Part shown: positions 9,118 through 17,967 of the stretch, one piece after another
How the letters are laid out: each line of letters starts with the position of its first letter
Numbering within the stretch: position 1 is the stretch's first letter
NCBI GenBank assembly: GCA_017387515.1
Contig: JAFOFC010000021.1
Location: 1-42,812 of the forward strand
DNA length: 42,812 nucleotides
Reading direction: 5' to 3'
Source of the DNA: Paludibacteraceae bacterium
Lineage (GTDB): Bacteria > Bacteroidota > Bacteroidia > Bacteroidales > Paludibacteraceae
The notes under the pieces: model-generated
The model's input: the letters and a program-made list of their open reading frames with translations, nothing else
What the model was told of the DNA's origin: nothing
The model's database searches: none
Made by a program: the position numbers and the translations under genes

Positions 9118-10371
9118 TTATACTTCTACTTCTCCGTTCATCAACTTAGGTAGCAAGCGGTCGCGAGCCTCGGTAAGTGAGCGGACTTGGTTTGCCAAAG
9201 CAAACAATTTTTTCATCATTGGACTGATTACTTCATCAAACTTAACAATGTATTTCTTATTGGGCATCAGTAGTTTTAACGACTTAATTGCATTTTGATT
9301 AAGGCCAGGTTGAGCAGCATTCTTATTTAACTTTTGCATTTTCTCAAAATAAACTTTCTGATATAATGTAAAGAATAAAAAGTATTGACAAATTTCTTCT
9401 TTTGTATGTAAAAGGAATACATGCTCATTTACCATAGCCTCTTTATGAGGGAAATTATCTTGAAATAAGGATGTTCGGCCTATGTATGCTCCATCTTTGT
9501 AAATAAGAATATCTTTATTTTCAATTTTACCTTTCTTTGCGTTTTTGTAAAAATCATAAGATACAAGTTTTTCAGAAGAGAAATTGTATAGTCCAGGTCC
9601 AATAACATTCTCAGCTCCAACACTAGCAATTCCTTCTTTAATAGAAGTATCAATACCTCCTTTTGGTCGTGACCCTGATTCTAACTTTTCAATTATATTG
9701 TCAACTGATGTAATGTTCCAACCTTCGGGTATGCCATCAACAAATTTTGTGGTTTCGTGACCGGGAAAGCGGAAATCTACAAACCATTCCTTGTATAGTC
9801 GCTGTGCCGCCTCCTCCAACAGTTTTATTTGCCGTTGATAGTTCTCAATCAAATCATCATAACGTGACAGTATGCTTGCAATGCGGTGTTGAGTTTCTAT
9901 TGGCGGGCAAGGAACCTCAAAATTTTCAATCATTACTTTAGTCATTGCATTTCTTGAGGCTCCCTTCCCTACTGCTAAACTTAACATATATGCTTGCATT
10001 TTGGGAGTTGTAAGAAAATAATTTAAATAATGAGAGTTTATTATTTTTTCATTGACTCTTATTATTGCAACATGTTGATTGACCCTCGCAGGTAAGACAC
10101 AATCTGGAACAATGCATGTTCTTGCGACAGAATCTCCTGTTATATTTAATAGAATATCATTTTTGTAGATAGTCACTCCTTTGAGTTTTTGTGCTGCTTC
10201 TTCTGTTATATGTGTAAGCCCATTATAATCAAATGAAAGATTATATACGTTTTGACTACGAATAAATGAGGTGCCAGAATCAATATATACAGTCGAACCT
10301 CCTTTAGGGGTAGACCCACTTCCTATTTTAACACAACAATCCCCCAACCTCACCTTCTTCCATTCACTCAT
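9118..10371 (-). CDS. hsdS: Type I restriction-modification specificity subunit
   Basis: DNA-recognition subunit of 417 aa with two target-recognition domains. TRD1 spans about 1-155 (starts EWKKVRLGDCC) and TRD2 about 210-375 (starts GWNITSVDNIIE). Each is followed by a conserved helical spacer: HRIASILSRYDDLIENYQRQ in the middle and VRSLTEARDRLLPKLMNGE at the end. The TRDs look visibly more AT-rich than the flanking genes, as expected for exchanged recognition domains. It overlaps the DUF1016 gene by 4 bp (start 10371, stop codon 10368-10370). It would define a bipartite target, which cannot be predicted from the sequence alone. Confidence 0.95.
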   Translation of the reverse strand: MSEWKKVRLGDCCVKIGSGSTPKGGSTVYIDSGTSFIRSQNVYNLSFDYNGLTHITEEAAQKLKGVTIYKNDILLNITGDSVARTCIVPDCVLPARVNQHVAIIRVNEKIINSHYLNYFLTTPKMQAYMLSLAVGKGASRNAMTKVMIENFEVPCPPIETQHRIASILSRYDDLIENYQRQIKLLEEAAQRLYKEWFVDFRFPGHETTKFVDGIPEGWNITSVDNIIEKLESGSRPKGGIDTSIKEGIASVGAENVIGPGLYNFSSEKLVSYDFYKNAKKGKIENKDILIYKDGAYIGRTSLFQDNFPHKEAMVNEHVFLLHTKEEICQYFLFFTLYQKVYFEKMQKLNKNAAQPGLNQNAIKSLKLLMPNKKYIVKFDEVISPMMKKLFALANQVRSLTEARDRLLPKLMNGEVEV

Positions 10372-11489
10372 ACCTCTTCCTCCTTGTTTTGTTTTGGGTC
10401 TCTAAGTTCATTTTCAATGTCCTCTATAGATGGCAGAGCACTCTTAAAGTCTTCTGTTAGTTTGTCGAAGATTTCAACAGAAGAGACTCCAATAGGTGAA
10501 TCTACTCCTTGTAGTGTATATTCCGCTACAACGTCGTTTTTGTCTTTACAAATAAGTAGTCCGATGGTAGGATTGTCTTGAGGTGTGCACATCAAATTGT
10601 TGACAGCTGTTACATAGAAGTTCAGTTGTCCAATATGCTCTGGTTTGAAAGCTGTTGCTTTCAGTTCTATTACAACATAACAATGCAGACGCACATGATA
10701 GAACAATTGGTCAATATAGAAATCCTCATCTCCTACGCGAAGGTGTACTTGGTGCCCATAGTAGGTAAAACCCTTGCCCAGTTCCAATAGGTATTGAGAA
10801 ATGTGAGTGTCCAGATGTGCTTCTAATTCTCGCTCTTGCATTTCTTGGTGTATACCCATGATGTCTATGATGTAAGGGTCTTTTGTTATCTGTTGTGCCA
10901 AGTCGCTTTGAGGTGCAGGCAGTGTCTGTTTGAAATTGCTAACAGCTTTACCTTGTCGTTCGTATAGATTGCTGTCTATCTGCCAGTCAAGTACATTACG
11001 GCTCCAGTTATTTTCAATGGTCTTTTGAACATAGAACATAGCCTTTTCTGGTGCTTTCAAAAACTTATCAATAAGCAACTTGTGATGACCCCATGGAACC
11101 GAAAAGATTAAAGGCTCAGAATTGCCCCCAACTTGGGGGTTATTTAAAGAAGCATTGATTTGTAGCAAATTGCCCTCAACTTGGGGGTTATTCTCAACAG
11201 CATTAGCGTAAAGTAGATAAAACCTCTTGATATATCCAAGATTAGTAGGAGAAAATCCCTTGGTCTCAGGGAACTCTTCCTTTAAGTCTATACTAAGGTT
11301 TTTAAAGAACTCGGAGCCGTATGTATTCTCAAAATTACGCTCTACAATATCTTTCCCCAATGACCAATAGAATCGCAATATTTCGCTATTTACCTTCACA
11401 GCCGCTTTAATCTGGCTCTGACGAAAACGTTGGCTGAGTGACTTTAGCCACTCTGCATATTCTTTGTTTGCAAGCAATAGTTTACTCAT
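10368..11489 (-). CDS. DUF1016 (YhcG-like) protein with PD-(D/E)XK nuclease domain, inside the RM operon
   Basis: 373 aa, DUF1016 architecture. The N-terminal helical domain (about 1-130) carries the family signature FYWSLGKDIVERN and GFSPTNLGYIKRFYLLY, followed by the typical VPWGHHKLLIDK. The C-terminal nuclease-like domain has FYIDQLFYHVRLHCYVVIELK, i.e. the D...(E/D)xK catalytic pattern, then GQLNFYVTAVNN. The molecular function of the family is not settled; it is often found in defence islands and inside type I RM operons. Here it overlaps hsdM by 8 bp and hsdS by 4 bp, so it is translated as part of the RM operon. The linker around residues 90-125 contains a duplicated NNPQV(G/E)GN segment encoded by palindromic repeats (11121-11192). 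Confidence 0.88.
   Translation of the reverse strand: MSKLLLANKEYAEWLKSLSQRFRQSQIKAAVKVNSEILRFYWSLGKDIVERNFENTYGSEFFKNLSIDLKEEFPETKGFSPTNLGYIKRFYLLYANAVENNPQVEGNLLQINASLNNPQVGGNSEPLIFSVPWGHHKLLIDKFLKAPEKAMFYVQKTIENNWSRNVLDWQIDSNLYERQGKAVSNFKQTLPAPQSDLAQQITKDPYIIDIMGIHQEMQERELEAHLDTHISQYLLELGKGFTYYGHQVHLRVGDEDFYIDQLFYHVRLHCYVVIELKATAFKPEHIGQLNFYVTAVNNLMCTPQDNPTIGLLICKDKNDVVAEYTLQGVDSPIGVSSVEIFDKLTEDFKSALPSIEDIENELRDPKQNKEEEV
11121..11192 (-). repeat. Two 24-bp direct repeats, each containing a G/C-run palindrome, within the DUF1016 gene
   Basis: Copies lie at 11121-11144 and 11169-11192, offset by 48 bp (16 codons). Each contains a palindrome with C-run and G-run arms: CCCCCAA-C-TTGGGGG at 11125-11139, and the same with one mismatch at 11173-11187. 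They encode the repeated NNPQVGGN / NNPQVEGN linker segments. The spacing keeps the frame, so copy number could change without destroying the protein. Confidence 0.8.
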
Positions 11490-13293
11490 GATTTAATTCC
11501 TCCCAACTTTTCAAAATATCTTCCATCAACACATTGGCTTCGTCGTTTAAGCGTTTTAACTCTGTGTGAATCTCGTTCATACGTGCGTTGAAGTCCACTC
11601 CATCGTCTTCTGCTTCTGCCACACCTACGTATGCTCCGGGAGTAAGCGAATAGTTCTTTTCTTCTATCTCTTGGATGGTGGCTATTTTGCATAAACCCAG
11701 TATATCTTGGTATTGCCCTTCGCCAAACTTTTCGGTTAACCATTGGTATTGACGAGCGGTTTCTAGTGTATCTTCCAATGCATCCTGAATGGCTTTTTGT
11801 TCTGCTTCTATGCGTTTTTTGTCTTTACGTGAAGCATTGGCAATAGCCTCCTTGGCTTCTGTTTTGTGCTTTTCAAGAGCCGCTTGGGCAGATGCTACAG
11901 TAGTATCGCCAAGTTCTTTTCTATAGTCGGCAAGTAATGCTTGGTATTTTTCTGTTTCGCCTCTATAAAGGTGTACTATGGCTTGCAAGTTGCGTAATTG
12001 CCATTCGGTCCATTCGTTGAGGGTGCGATCTACTACGGTGTAGTAATTGCGTGCGTCTATAAAAAGTACTTTGTCTCTGTTTTCTGCTCGTTTTGCTTTG
12101 TCAAAAAACCAAAGTGAACAAGGAAGTGAAAGGGTGTAGAAAAAGTTGTTGCCTACGCTTACCATTACATCTACATCTCCAGTACGTACCAGTTGTTCCC
12201 GAATCTCGCGGTCTTTATTGGCACTGTCGGTAGCAGAACTTGCCATAACAAAACCTGCGCGCCCCGTGTCATTGAGGTATGCATGGAAATAACTAATCCA
12301 TAAATAGTTAGCATTACCAATCTCTTTGGTTTTGGCATTTACACCCGGCAAACCAAAAGGCAAACGACCAGCTGCCCATGCCGATTCAGATTTTACTTTA
12401 TCTACGTTGAACGGAGGATTGGCCATTACGTAGTCGCATTTGCCTGCTAAATTATGTGCGTCGTGGTAAAAAGAGTTTGCTGCATCGCCCGAGATTACCT
12501 TGCCGTTTAGTCCATGCACAGCCATGTTCATAAGGCAAAGCTGAGCGTTGTATTCTACTTTTTCTTGTCCGTAAAAGGTCATTTGGGTGTTGGCGTTTAG
12601 GCCAGCATGATTTACAAAATCGCCTGTTTGTACAAACATGCCACCAGACCCACAAGCAGGGTCAAGCATAATGCCAGATGTTGGTTCAAGTACATTTACA
12701 AGCATCTTTACTAGCGATTTTGGTGTAAAGAATACACCGTCATCACTGGCTACTGCTTTTGCAAATTTTGATAAGAAATATTCATAAATACGACCAATTA
12801 TATCTCCACCTACCTCGTCAATGGTCTTATTGTTAAAGATACGAAGTAATTCGGCCAATAAATCATCGGCAAACATGGTATAGTTTTTAGGTAAAATACC
12901 AGTTAGTTGTTCGCTTTGTTCTTCTACCAATTGCATGGCGTAGTTTACAGCCTCGCCTAAGGAGTTAATGGCTTTGCCGTCTTTTGTAGTGAGCTGGGCG
13001 GCAGCGATATTCTCTGGTAGGTTTATCAGGTATTCGTATTGCGCTTCAAGGGGTAGGTATAAGGCACTTTTAGCCATAAAATCGGAAGCTTCTACGGGCA
13101 TCACCCTACCACCGCGTGAGGGGCGGTTTTGTAATATCTCTGCTTCTACCATTTTGTATCGGCTATAAGCATAGCGCAAAAATAGCAACGCCAGCACAGG
13201 CATACAATATTGACTACTGGTCAATTTACTTCCTTGACGAAGCAAGTCGGCAGATTCCCATAGGTCGGATTCTAATTTCTTTATATTGGTCAT
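11482..13293 (-). CDS. hsdM: Type I restriction-modification DNA methyltransferase, M subunit
   Basis: N6-adenine methyltransferase of 603 aa. The HsdM N-terminal helical domain starts NIKKLESDLWESADLLRQ. The SAM-binding motif I DPACGSGGMF lies at about 209-218, the catalytic motif IV NPPF at about 290-293, and a coiled-coil stretch rich in A/E/K at about 470-520. I chose the ATG at 13293 over an in-frame upstream start at 13335. The extra 14 residues (MGFLSPTYLQNQYT) are not HsdM-like, and a TAnnTTTG promoter element lies at 13340-13347. It is the first gene of the RM operon and overlaps the DUF1016 gene by 8 bp. All motifs are intact, so host DNA should carry its methylation. Confidence 0.95.
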   Translation of the reverse strand: MTNIKKLESDLWESADLLRQGSKLTSSQYCMPVLALLFLRYAYSRYKMVEAEILQNRPSRGGRVMPVEASDFMAKSALYLPLEAQYEYLINLPENIAAAQLTTKDGKAINSLGEAVNYAMQLVEEQSEQLTGILPKNYTMFADDLLAELLRIFNNKTIDEVGGDIIGRIYEYFLSKFAKAVASDDGVFFTPKSLVKMLVNVLEPTSGIMLDPACGSGGMFVQTGDFVNHAGLNANTQMTFYGQEKVEYNAQLCLMNMAVHGLNGKVISGDAANSFYHDAHNLAGKCDYVMANPPFNVDKVKSESAWAAGRLPFGLPGVNAKTKEIGNANYLWISYFHAYLNDTGRAGFVMASSATDSANKDREIREQLVRTGDVDVMVSVGNNFFYTLSLPCSLWFFDKAKRAENRDKVLFIDARNYYTVVDRTLNEWTEWQLRNLQAIVHLYRGETEKYQALLADYRKELGDTTVASAQAALEKHKTEAKEAIANASRKDKKRIEAEQKAIQDALEDTLETARQYQWLTEKFGEGQYQDILGLCKIATIQEIEEKNYSLTPGAYVGVAEAEDDGVDFNARMNEIHTELKRLNDEANVLMEDILKSWEELNHE

Positions 13294-13339
13294 AGTGTAT
13301 TGATTTTGTAAGTACGTTGGGGATAAAAATCCCATCTTA

Positions 13340-13347
13340 CAAAATTA
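13340..13347 (-). promoter_or_regulatory. -7 element of the probable RM operon promoter
   Basis: On the minus strand TAATTTTG matches TAnnTTTG. The -33 region is weak. Its position makes the upstream start codon at 13335 too close to the likely transcript start and supports the ATG at 13293 for hsdM. Confidence 0.45.
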
Positions 13348-13379
13348 GCAAAATAATCGGGAAAAGGGTGTGTGAGGGG

Positions 13380-14417
13380 TTATTTATTTTCGCGCCACAA
13401 CAACACCGATCCAGTTATCATGGGTATAACGTAGTTAATAAGCCACACGCTAATGGCTGCTAGGGCAACGCCTACGGTATTAGAGGTAAAGGTACCTATT
13501 AGGGCGATGCCAATAGATCCTCTAATGCCCATTTCGGCAAAGGCAATGGATGGGGTAATAGAAACCGCTAAATAGTTTATGGGTATAAGCAGTAGGGCGG
13601 TAAGCGTGTCTATTGGCACATCAAAAAAACGCAGCATAAAAAAGTACTGCAGGCAGTAAACACCGTAGCGCAACAGGCTGTAAAGGGTTACTTGTAGCAG
13701 GGTGGGGTACGATATACTTAGCGCCGCTTTTAGGTAGGGTATTGCGCTTTTAAGCAGGTCGGTAAACCACGAATAGCGCAACAAGCCACTGCGCATGTCG
13801 TATACAAATTGCCAAAATGGAGTAAACTGCCCAGTTACTACGCATTTGCCCCAACTGGGTAAGGTAAAATAGCAAAGGCTTAGTAGGCCTAGTAGCACAC
13901 CTCCAACCATTTGACAGATATCCACAGTAGATACGTAGGTGCCAAGGTGAAGGCTTAAAAAGCCAGTGGATGCTACCACGCCATACACCAGCGAGGCAAA
14001 GATTTGCCCCATTACGCCCACCAACATTAAGGCAACGCCTTGGCTACGCTTGCCATCGGGCAATAAAATAGAGCGCCCAACGGGTTCGCCTATGCGGTTA
14101 GGGGTAAAAAATCCAGCCGTAATGCCAATTAAAATGCTTTTGATGCTCCACCCAAGGCTACTGGGGTGCAAGTGGCTTAACAGTGCCTGCCATTTTAGCC
14201 CCTCAAGCCCCCAATTTAGGGCAATAAACAAAAGGGCAGCACTTAAAAACAAGTATCTATCTAGGCTAATGTGGCTAAAACTTTGGGCAAACTGCTGGTA
14301 ATATTCAAAGTGAGCCAACGTATAAGCCAAGTAGCCGTAGGCACACAGCATAATGCCTACTTTAATGATCGTAAAGTAGCGATCAACCCAACTTTTGTTT
14401 GTCGCTAACCGATTCAT
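13380..14417 (-). CDS. UPF0104 / lysylphosphatidylglycerol synthase TM-region family membrane protein (flippase-like)
   Basis: 345-aa polytopic protein with about eight hydrophobic segments. It carries family hallmarks such as the FFTPNRIGEPVGR segment after the third helix, and the late hydrophobic stretch SVSITPSIAFAEMGIRGSIGIALIG, where PSIAFAEMGIR corresponds to the P-x-GxGxxE-like motif of this family. Members are flippase-like lipid or glycolipid membrane proteins; the substrate here is unknown. The start at 14417 overlaps the end of the upstream GtrA gene by 35 bp, pointing to co-transcription and possibly coupled translation. The downstream hsdM begins 86 bp later with its own promoter-like element. 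Confidence 0.85.
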   Translation of the reverse strand: MNRLATNKSWVDRYFTIIKVGIMLCAYGYLAYTLAHFEYYQQFAQSFSHISLDRYLFLSAALLFIALNWGLEGLKWQALLSHLHPSSLGWSIKSILIGITAGFFTPNRIGEPVGRSILLPDGKRSQGVALMLVGVMGQIFASLVYGVVASTGFLSLHLGTYVSTVDICQMVGGVLLGLLSLCYFTLPSWGKCVVTGQFTPFWQFVYDMRSGLLRYSWFTDLLKSAIPYLKAALSISYPTLLQVTLYSLLRYGVYCLQYFFMLRFFDVPIDTLTALLLIPINYLAVSITPSIAFAEMGIRGSIGIALIGTFTSNTVGVALAAISVWLINYVIPMITGSVLLWRENK

Positions 14418-14883
14418 GGCTTCTAAACGAGTAGTATTTTTGTAGGATAAAACTTAGCAAGGTGGTAATAACGGTGGTTATCATTTTAGATGGAGTAGGA
14501 TAAACGCCCACCATTTCTACCAATACTTTCATCAGAAAATAGGTTACCAACCAATTGCAACCCAAAATGGCAGCATACCGAAAGGCCTGCCTGGTGGTTT
14601 CTAGTTTTGAATGCCTAAACGTAATGTATTTAGAAAAACAGAACCCCACAAAAAATGTAATGGGAGTTACTATAATTAGGCTCGATATGTGGGGCGATAT
14701 GGTAACAAATCCCAAATCGATAAATTGTTTTTGAATAATAAAGTTATAAATGATAAAGTACATCACCCAATCGCAGCAGGTATTGATGGTGCCACAGGCT
14801 AGGTAGTAGTACACCTCTTTGTTTAGGTAGCGTTTAAACAACGGGTAAAAAAAATCGAGTATGTGGGTTAAAATGCGGAGCAT
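14383..14883 (-). CDS. GtrA-family membrane protein
   Basis: 166 aa with four hydrophobic segments (about 25-50, 62-85, 97-118, 125-150) and the typical GtrA ending FILQKYYSFR. The family comprises small four-helix proteins, often linked to moving undecaprenyl-phosphate-linked sugars or to cell-surface polysaccharide synthesis. Other motifs seen are FLVGFCFSKYITFR-like (FFVGFCFSKYITF) and YYLACGTINTCCDWVMY. It is the first gene of a two-gene operon with the UPF0104 protein, suggesting a joint role in lipid-linked glycan handling at the inner membrane (inference). It is transcribed divergently from rsmA across a 50-bp gap. Confidence 0.88.
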   Translation of the reverse strand: MLRILTHILDFFYPLFKRYLNKEVYYYLACGTINTCCDWVMYFIIYNFIIQKQFIDLGFVTISPHISSLIIVTPITFFVGFCFSKYITFRHSKLETTRQAFRYAAILGCNWLVTYFLMKVLVEMVGVYPTPSKMITTVITTLLSFILQKYYSFRSHESVSDKQKLG

Positions 14884-14899
14884 TTTCGACTTTTATCAT

Positions 14900-14926
14900 T
14901 AACTTTGCGAAGATACAACAAAATTA
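14900..14926. promoter_or_regulatory. Back-to-back promoter elements between gtrA-type gene (-) and rsmA (+)
   Basis: The 50-bp gap holds TAACTTTG on the plus strand (14900-14907, for rsmA) and TAATTTTG on the minus strand (14919-14926, for the GtrA gene). Both match TAnnTTTG. The two transcripts would overlap at their 5' ends, so the promoters may compete. The -33 elements are not clear. Confidence 0.5.
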
Positions 14927-14933
14927 TTAGACA

Positions 14934-15719
14934 ATGTACGTAAAGCCCAAAAAACAGTTAGGTCAGCATTTTTTAACCGATATGGGTATTGCCAAGCGCA
15001 TAGCCGATACCTTGCCAGCCGATGGCCCCTTTAAGGTGCTAGAAATTGGTCCAGGAACAGGAGTGCTTACCCAATTTTTATTGCAACGCAACCCCATCGA
15101 TTTGCGTGTTATTGAAATTGACAACGAATCGGTAGCCTATTTGAATCAGAACTTTGAAGCGTTGGCAGGCAAAATCATAGCCGACGACTTTTTAAAATAC
15201 GATGTTCCTTCTATTTTTGGTGACGAGCCCTTTGCCCTTATTGGCAACTATCCGTACAACATATCCAGCCAAATCTTTTTTAAGGCGTTAGAGCACAAAG
15301 AGCAAATTCCGTTTATTAGCGGTATGTTGCAAAAAGAGGTAGCAGAGCGTTTGGCCTCTAAACCAGGCAAAAAGGCGTACGGCATTTTAAGCGTATTGTT
15401 GCAAGCGTACTACGATATTGAGTATTTGTTTACCGTGCCACCAGGGGTGTTCAACCCACCGCCCAAAGTACAATCGGCGGTTATCAAAATGGTGCGCAAC
15501 AGCGTTACCTCACTTCCTTGCAACGAGGTGCTGTTTAAGCAAGTAGTAAAAACCACCTTTAACCAACGTCGCAAAACCATTCGTAATTCCATAAAACCCC
15601 TGTTAGGCGCCGAGTTTGACAAAGCAGGCACGCCCTTGCTAGACAAACGCCCCGAACAACTTAGCGTAGCGCAGTTTGTAGAGCTAACCCAGTGGGTAGA
15701 ATCGCAACAGAAAGCATAA
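14934..15719 (+). CDS. rsmA: 16S rRNA dimethyladenosine transferase RsmA (KsgA)
   Basis: Methylates two adjacent adenines in helix 45 near the 3' end of 16S rRNA during 30S maturation. At 261 aa it has the usual length. The N-terminal KPKKQLGQHFL signature, the SAM-binding motif LEIGPGTGVLT (about 35-45) and the catalytic NYPYNIS motif (about 105-111, in place of the common NLPYNIS) are all present. So is the C-terminal FNQRRKTIRNS helix. It stands alone on the plus strand. It has a promoter element upstream and a strong bidirectional terminator shared with the convergent recQ. Confidence 0.97.
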   Translation: MYVKPKKQLGQHFLTDMGIAKRIADTLPADGPFKVLEIGPGTGVLTQFLLQRNPIDLRVIEIDNESVAYLNQNFEALAGKIIADDFLKYDVPSIFGDEPFALIGNYPYNISSQIFFKALEHKEQIPFISGMLQKEVAERLASKPGKKAYGILSVLLQAYYDIEYLFTVPPGVFNPPPKVQSAVIKMVRNSVTSLPCNEVLFKQVVKTTFNQRRKTIRNSIKPLLGAEFDKAGTPLLDKRPEQLSVAQFVELTQWVESQQKA

Positions 15720-15723
15720 ATAA

Positions 15724-15756
15724 AATCGGTGACCTAGAAATTCTAAGTCACCGATT
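15724..15756. terminator. Bidirectional terminator between rsmA and recQ
   Basis: A perfect 10-bp stem AATCGGTGAC / GTCACCGATT (15724-15733, 15747-15756). A further inner TAGAA/TTCTA pairing follows after one mismatch. T-rich sequence follows on the plus strand and A-rich sequence precedes it. It separates two convergent genes. Confidence 0.85.
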
Positions 15757-15776
15757 ATTTTATGCTGTTAGCAGGT

Positions 15777-17960
15777 TTAGTTGGCTTTTTCAGAAATGAA
15801 TTTGATGCGAATTAGCCTTACTTCTTCTTCGGTAAAGTCGCCGCCCAGTTCGTTAAGGGCTTCGTCAATATCGTCGGTGGTCGATTCGGCAAAGTATTCC
15901 ATAATTTCGTCCACTTTATCGGGGTCCATTACTTCGTTAATAAAGTAATCGATGTTGATTTTGGTGCCCGAGTAAATAATGGCTTCAATTTCGGTTAATA
16001 AATCTACAAAGTCCAATCCCTTAGAAATAGCCAAATCGTCTAGGCTAATTTTGCGGTCAATGGCCTGAATAATAAACACTTTCAATTTTGATTTATTGGC
16101 CACGGTGCGCACGCGCATATCTTCGGGACGTACAATATCGTTTTCTTGAACGTGTTTTTTAATCAGCTTAATAAACTCTTCGGCGTATGGTTTATTGGCT
16201 TTGCCTACGCCTACACCCGGAATGTTTTGCAACTCTTCTATGGTAATGGGGTAGGTGGTTGCCATCGACTCTAACGAGGGGTCTTGGAAGATAATGTAAG
16301 GAGGTTCGCCCTCTTGTTTGGCAATTTTTTTGCGCAAATCTTTTAGCATCACAAACAAGGTTTCGTCGGCAGCGCACGAACCCACCTTGCGCATAGGTGC
16401 TTCTTCTTCCTCTTCTTCAAAATCGTTGTCTTTGGTAATTTTAAAGGTGGTAGGTTTCTTTAAAAAGTCTTTACCTGCTTTGGTAATCTTTAAAACACCA
16501 TAGTTTTCTATTTCTTTATCGATGAATCCGCCAATCATGGCTTGTCTTATAACGGTATGCCAAATGGTGGGGTCTTCGCCTTTTCCGGTGGCAAAAACAT
16601 CTAATTCATCGTGTTTATAGTCTAATACCTCGGATGTTTCTTTTCCGATAATAATATCAACAATATGTTCTGCTTTAAACTTCTCTTTTACCGCCATAAT
16701 GGTTTCGATGACGGTACACAACATCTCTTTCGCTTCCATTTGTTTTTTAGGATGCAGGCAGTTGTCGCAGTTGCCACAGTTTTCGGGGGTGTATTCCTCA
16801 CCAAAGTAGTGAAGCAATAATTTTCTTCTACATACCGACGATTCGGCGTATGCGGCCGTTTCGTTGAGTAATTGTTTCCCTATTTCCTGCTCGGCAATGG
16901 GTTTGCCTTGCATAAATTTTTCTAGTTTCTGAATGTCTTTGTTCGTGTAAAATGCAATACACTGTCCTTCGCCTCCGTCTCTGCCCGCTCTACCTGTTTC
17001 TTGGTAGTAACCTTCCAAACTTTTGGGAATATCGTAGTGAATAACGTAACGCACATCGGGTTTATCAATACCCATGCCAAACGCAATGGTAGCTACAATT
17101 ACCTCTACCTTTTCCATCAAGAAATTGTCTTGGTTTTCGCTACGCACGTTAGAATCCATGCCGGCATGGTAAGCCAAGGCATTGATGCCGTTTACACGTA
17201 GGGTTTCGGCAAGGTCTTCTACTTTTTTACGACTCAAACAGTAAATAATACCCGATTTGCCTTCTTGCGAACGGATAAATTTAATGATGTCTTTGTCTAT
17301 ATTTTGCGTTTTTTTACGTACTTCGTAATACAAGTTGGCTCGGTTAAACGACGATTTGAATACCTGAGCATCGCTCATGCCCAAGTTTTTTTGAATATCG
17401 TGCTGAACCTTAGGCGTTGCAGTGGCGGTTAGTGCAATAACGGGTGCATTGCCAATTTGGCTAATAATGGGGCGTATTTTACGGTATTCAGGACGGAAAT
17501 CGTGTCCCCATTCCGAAATACAGTGTGCCTCGTCTACCGCATAAAACGAAATCTTAACCCCTTGCAAAAACTGAATGTTTTCTTCTTTGGTTAACGATTC
17601 GGGAGCTACGTATAGCAGTTTGGTTTTACCACTTAAAACGTCGGTTTTTACCTCTTCTATGGCAGCTTTGGTTAGCGACGAGTTGATAAAATGCGCTACC
17701 CCAATGTCTTCGCTAAAAGAGCGCATGGCATCCACTTGGTTCTTCATCAGGGCGATTAAAGGCGAAATAACAATGGCTACACCATCCATCAGCAACGATG
17801 GCAATTGGTAGCACAACGATTTTCCACCGCCTGTTGGCATCAATACAAACGTATCGTTGCCAGCAAGCAAATTTTCTATAATTGCTTCCTGATTACCCTT
17901 AAAAGAATCAAATCCAAAATGCTTCTTTAAGGCGCTTGTAAGTTCCTTGTTTTTTGCCAT
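15777..17960 (-). CDS. recQ: ATP-dependent DNA helicase RecQ
   Basis: 3'-5' SF2 helicase for recombination and fork repair, 727 aa. Walker A MPTGGGKS lies at about 41-48, DEAH at 143-146 followed by CISEWGHDFRPEY, and the arginine finger region QETGRAGRDG. The RQC zinc cluster is seen in CRRKLLLHYF...CGNCDNC, and an HRDC domain in LQNIPGVGVGKANKPYAEEF. A long acidic patch (DFEEEEEEAP) links RQC and HRDC. The C-terminal extension of about 110 aa resembles other Bacteroidota RecQ proteins. The ATG at 17960 sits only 7 bp from a well-formed promoter element, so the mRNA may be nearly leaderless. Confidence 0.96.
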   Translation of the reverse strand: MAKNKELTSALKKHFGFDSFKGNQEAIIENLLAGNDTFVLMPTGGGKSLCYQLPSLLMDGVAIVISPLIALMKNQVDAMRSFSEDIGVAHFINSSLTKAAIEEVKTDVLSGKTKLLYVAPESLTKEENIQFLQGVKISFYAVDEAHCISEWGHDFRPEYRKIRPIISQIGNAPVIALTATATPKVQHDIQKNLGMSDAQVFKSSFNRANLYYEVRKKTQNIDKDIIKFIRSQEGKSGIIYCLSRKKVEDLAETLRVNGINALAYHAGMDSNVRSENQDNFLMEKVEVIVATIAFGMGIDKPDVRYVIHYDIPKSLEGYYQETGRAGRDGGEGQCIAFYTNKDIQKLEKFMQGKPIAEQEIGKQLLNETAAYAESSVCRRKLLLHYFGEEYTPENCGNCDNCLHPKKQMEAKEMLCTVIETIMAVKEKFKAEHIVDIIIGKETSEVLDYKHDELDVFATGKGEDPTIWHTVIRQAMIGGFIDKEIENYGVLKITKAGKDFLKKPTTFKITKDNDFEEEEEEAPMRKVGSCAADETLFVMLKDLRKKIAKQEGEPPYIIFQDPSLESMATTYPITIEELQNIPGVGVGKANKPYAEEFIKLIKKHVQENDIVRPEDMRVRTVANKSKLKVFIIQAIDRKISLDDLAISKGLDFVDLLTEIEAIIYSGTKINIDYFINEVMDPDKVDEIMEYFAESTTDDIDEALNELGGDFTEEEVRLIRIKFISEKAN

Positions 17961-17967
17961 AGTTTAG

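Noticed and set aside
11486-11743. 85-codon frame inside hsdM on the same strand
   Set aside because: It is an alternative frame of the hsdM 3' end with an Arg-rich, non-natural composition.
13294-13335. Longer N-terminus for HsdM (start at 13335)
   Set aside because: The extra 14 residues are not family-like, and the start sits next to the -7 promoter element, so it would barely be transcribed.
13315-13335. Hairpin GGGAT/ATCCC in the hsdM leader as a regulatory site
   Set aside because: The stem is only 5 bp and could easily be chance.
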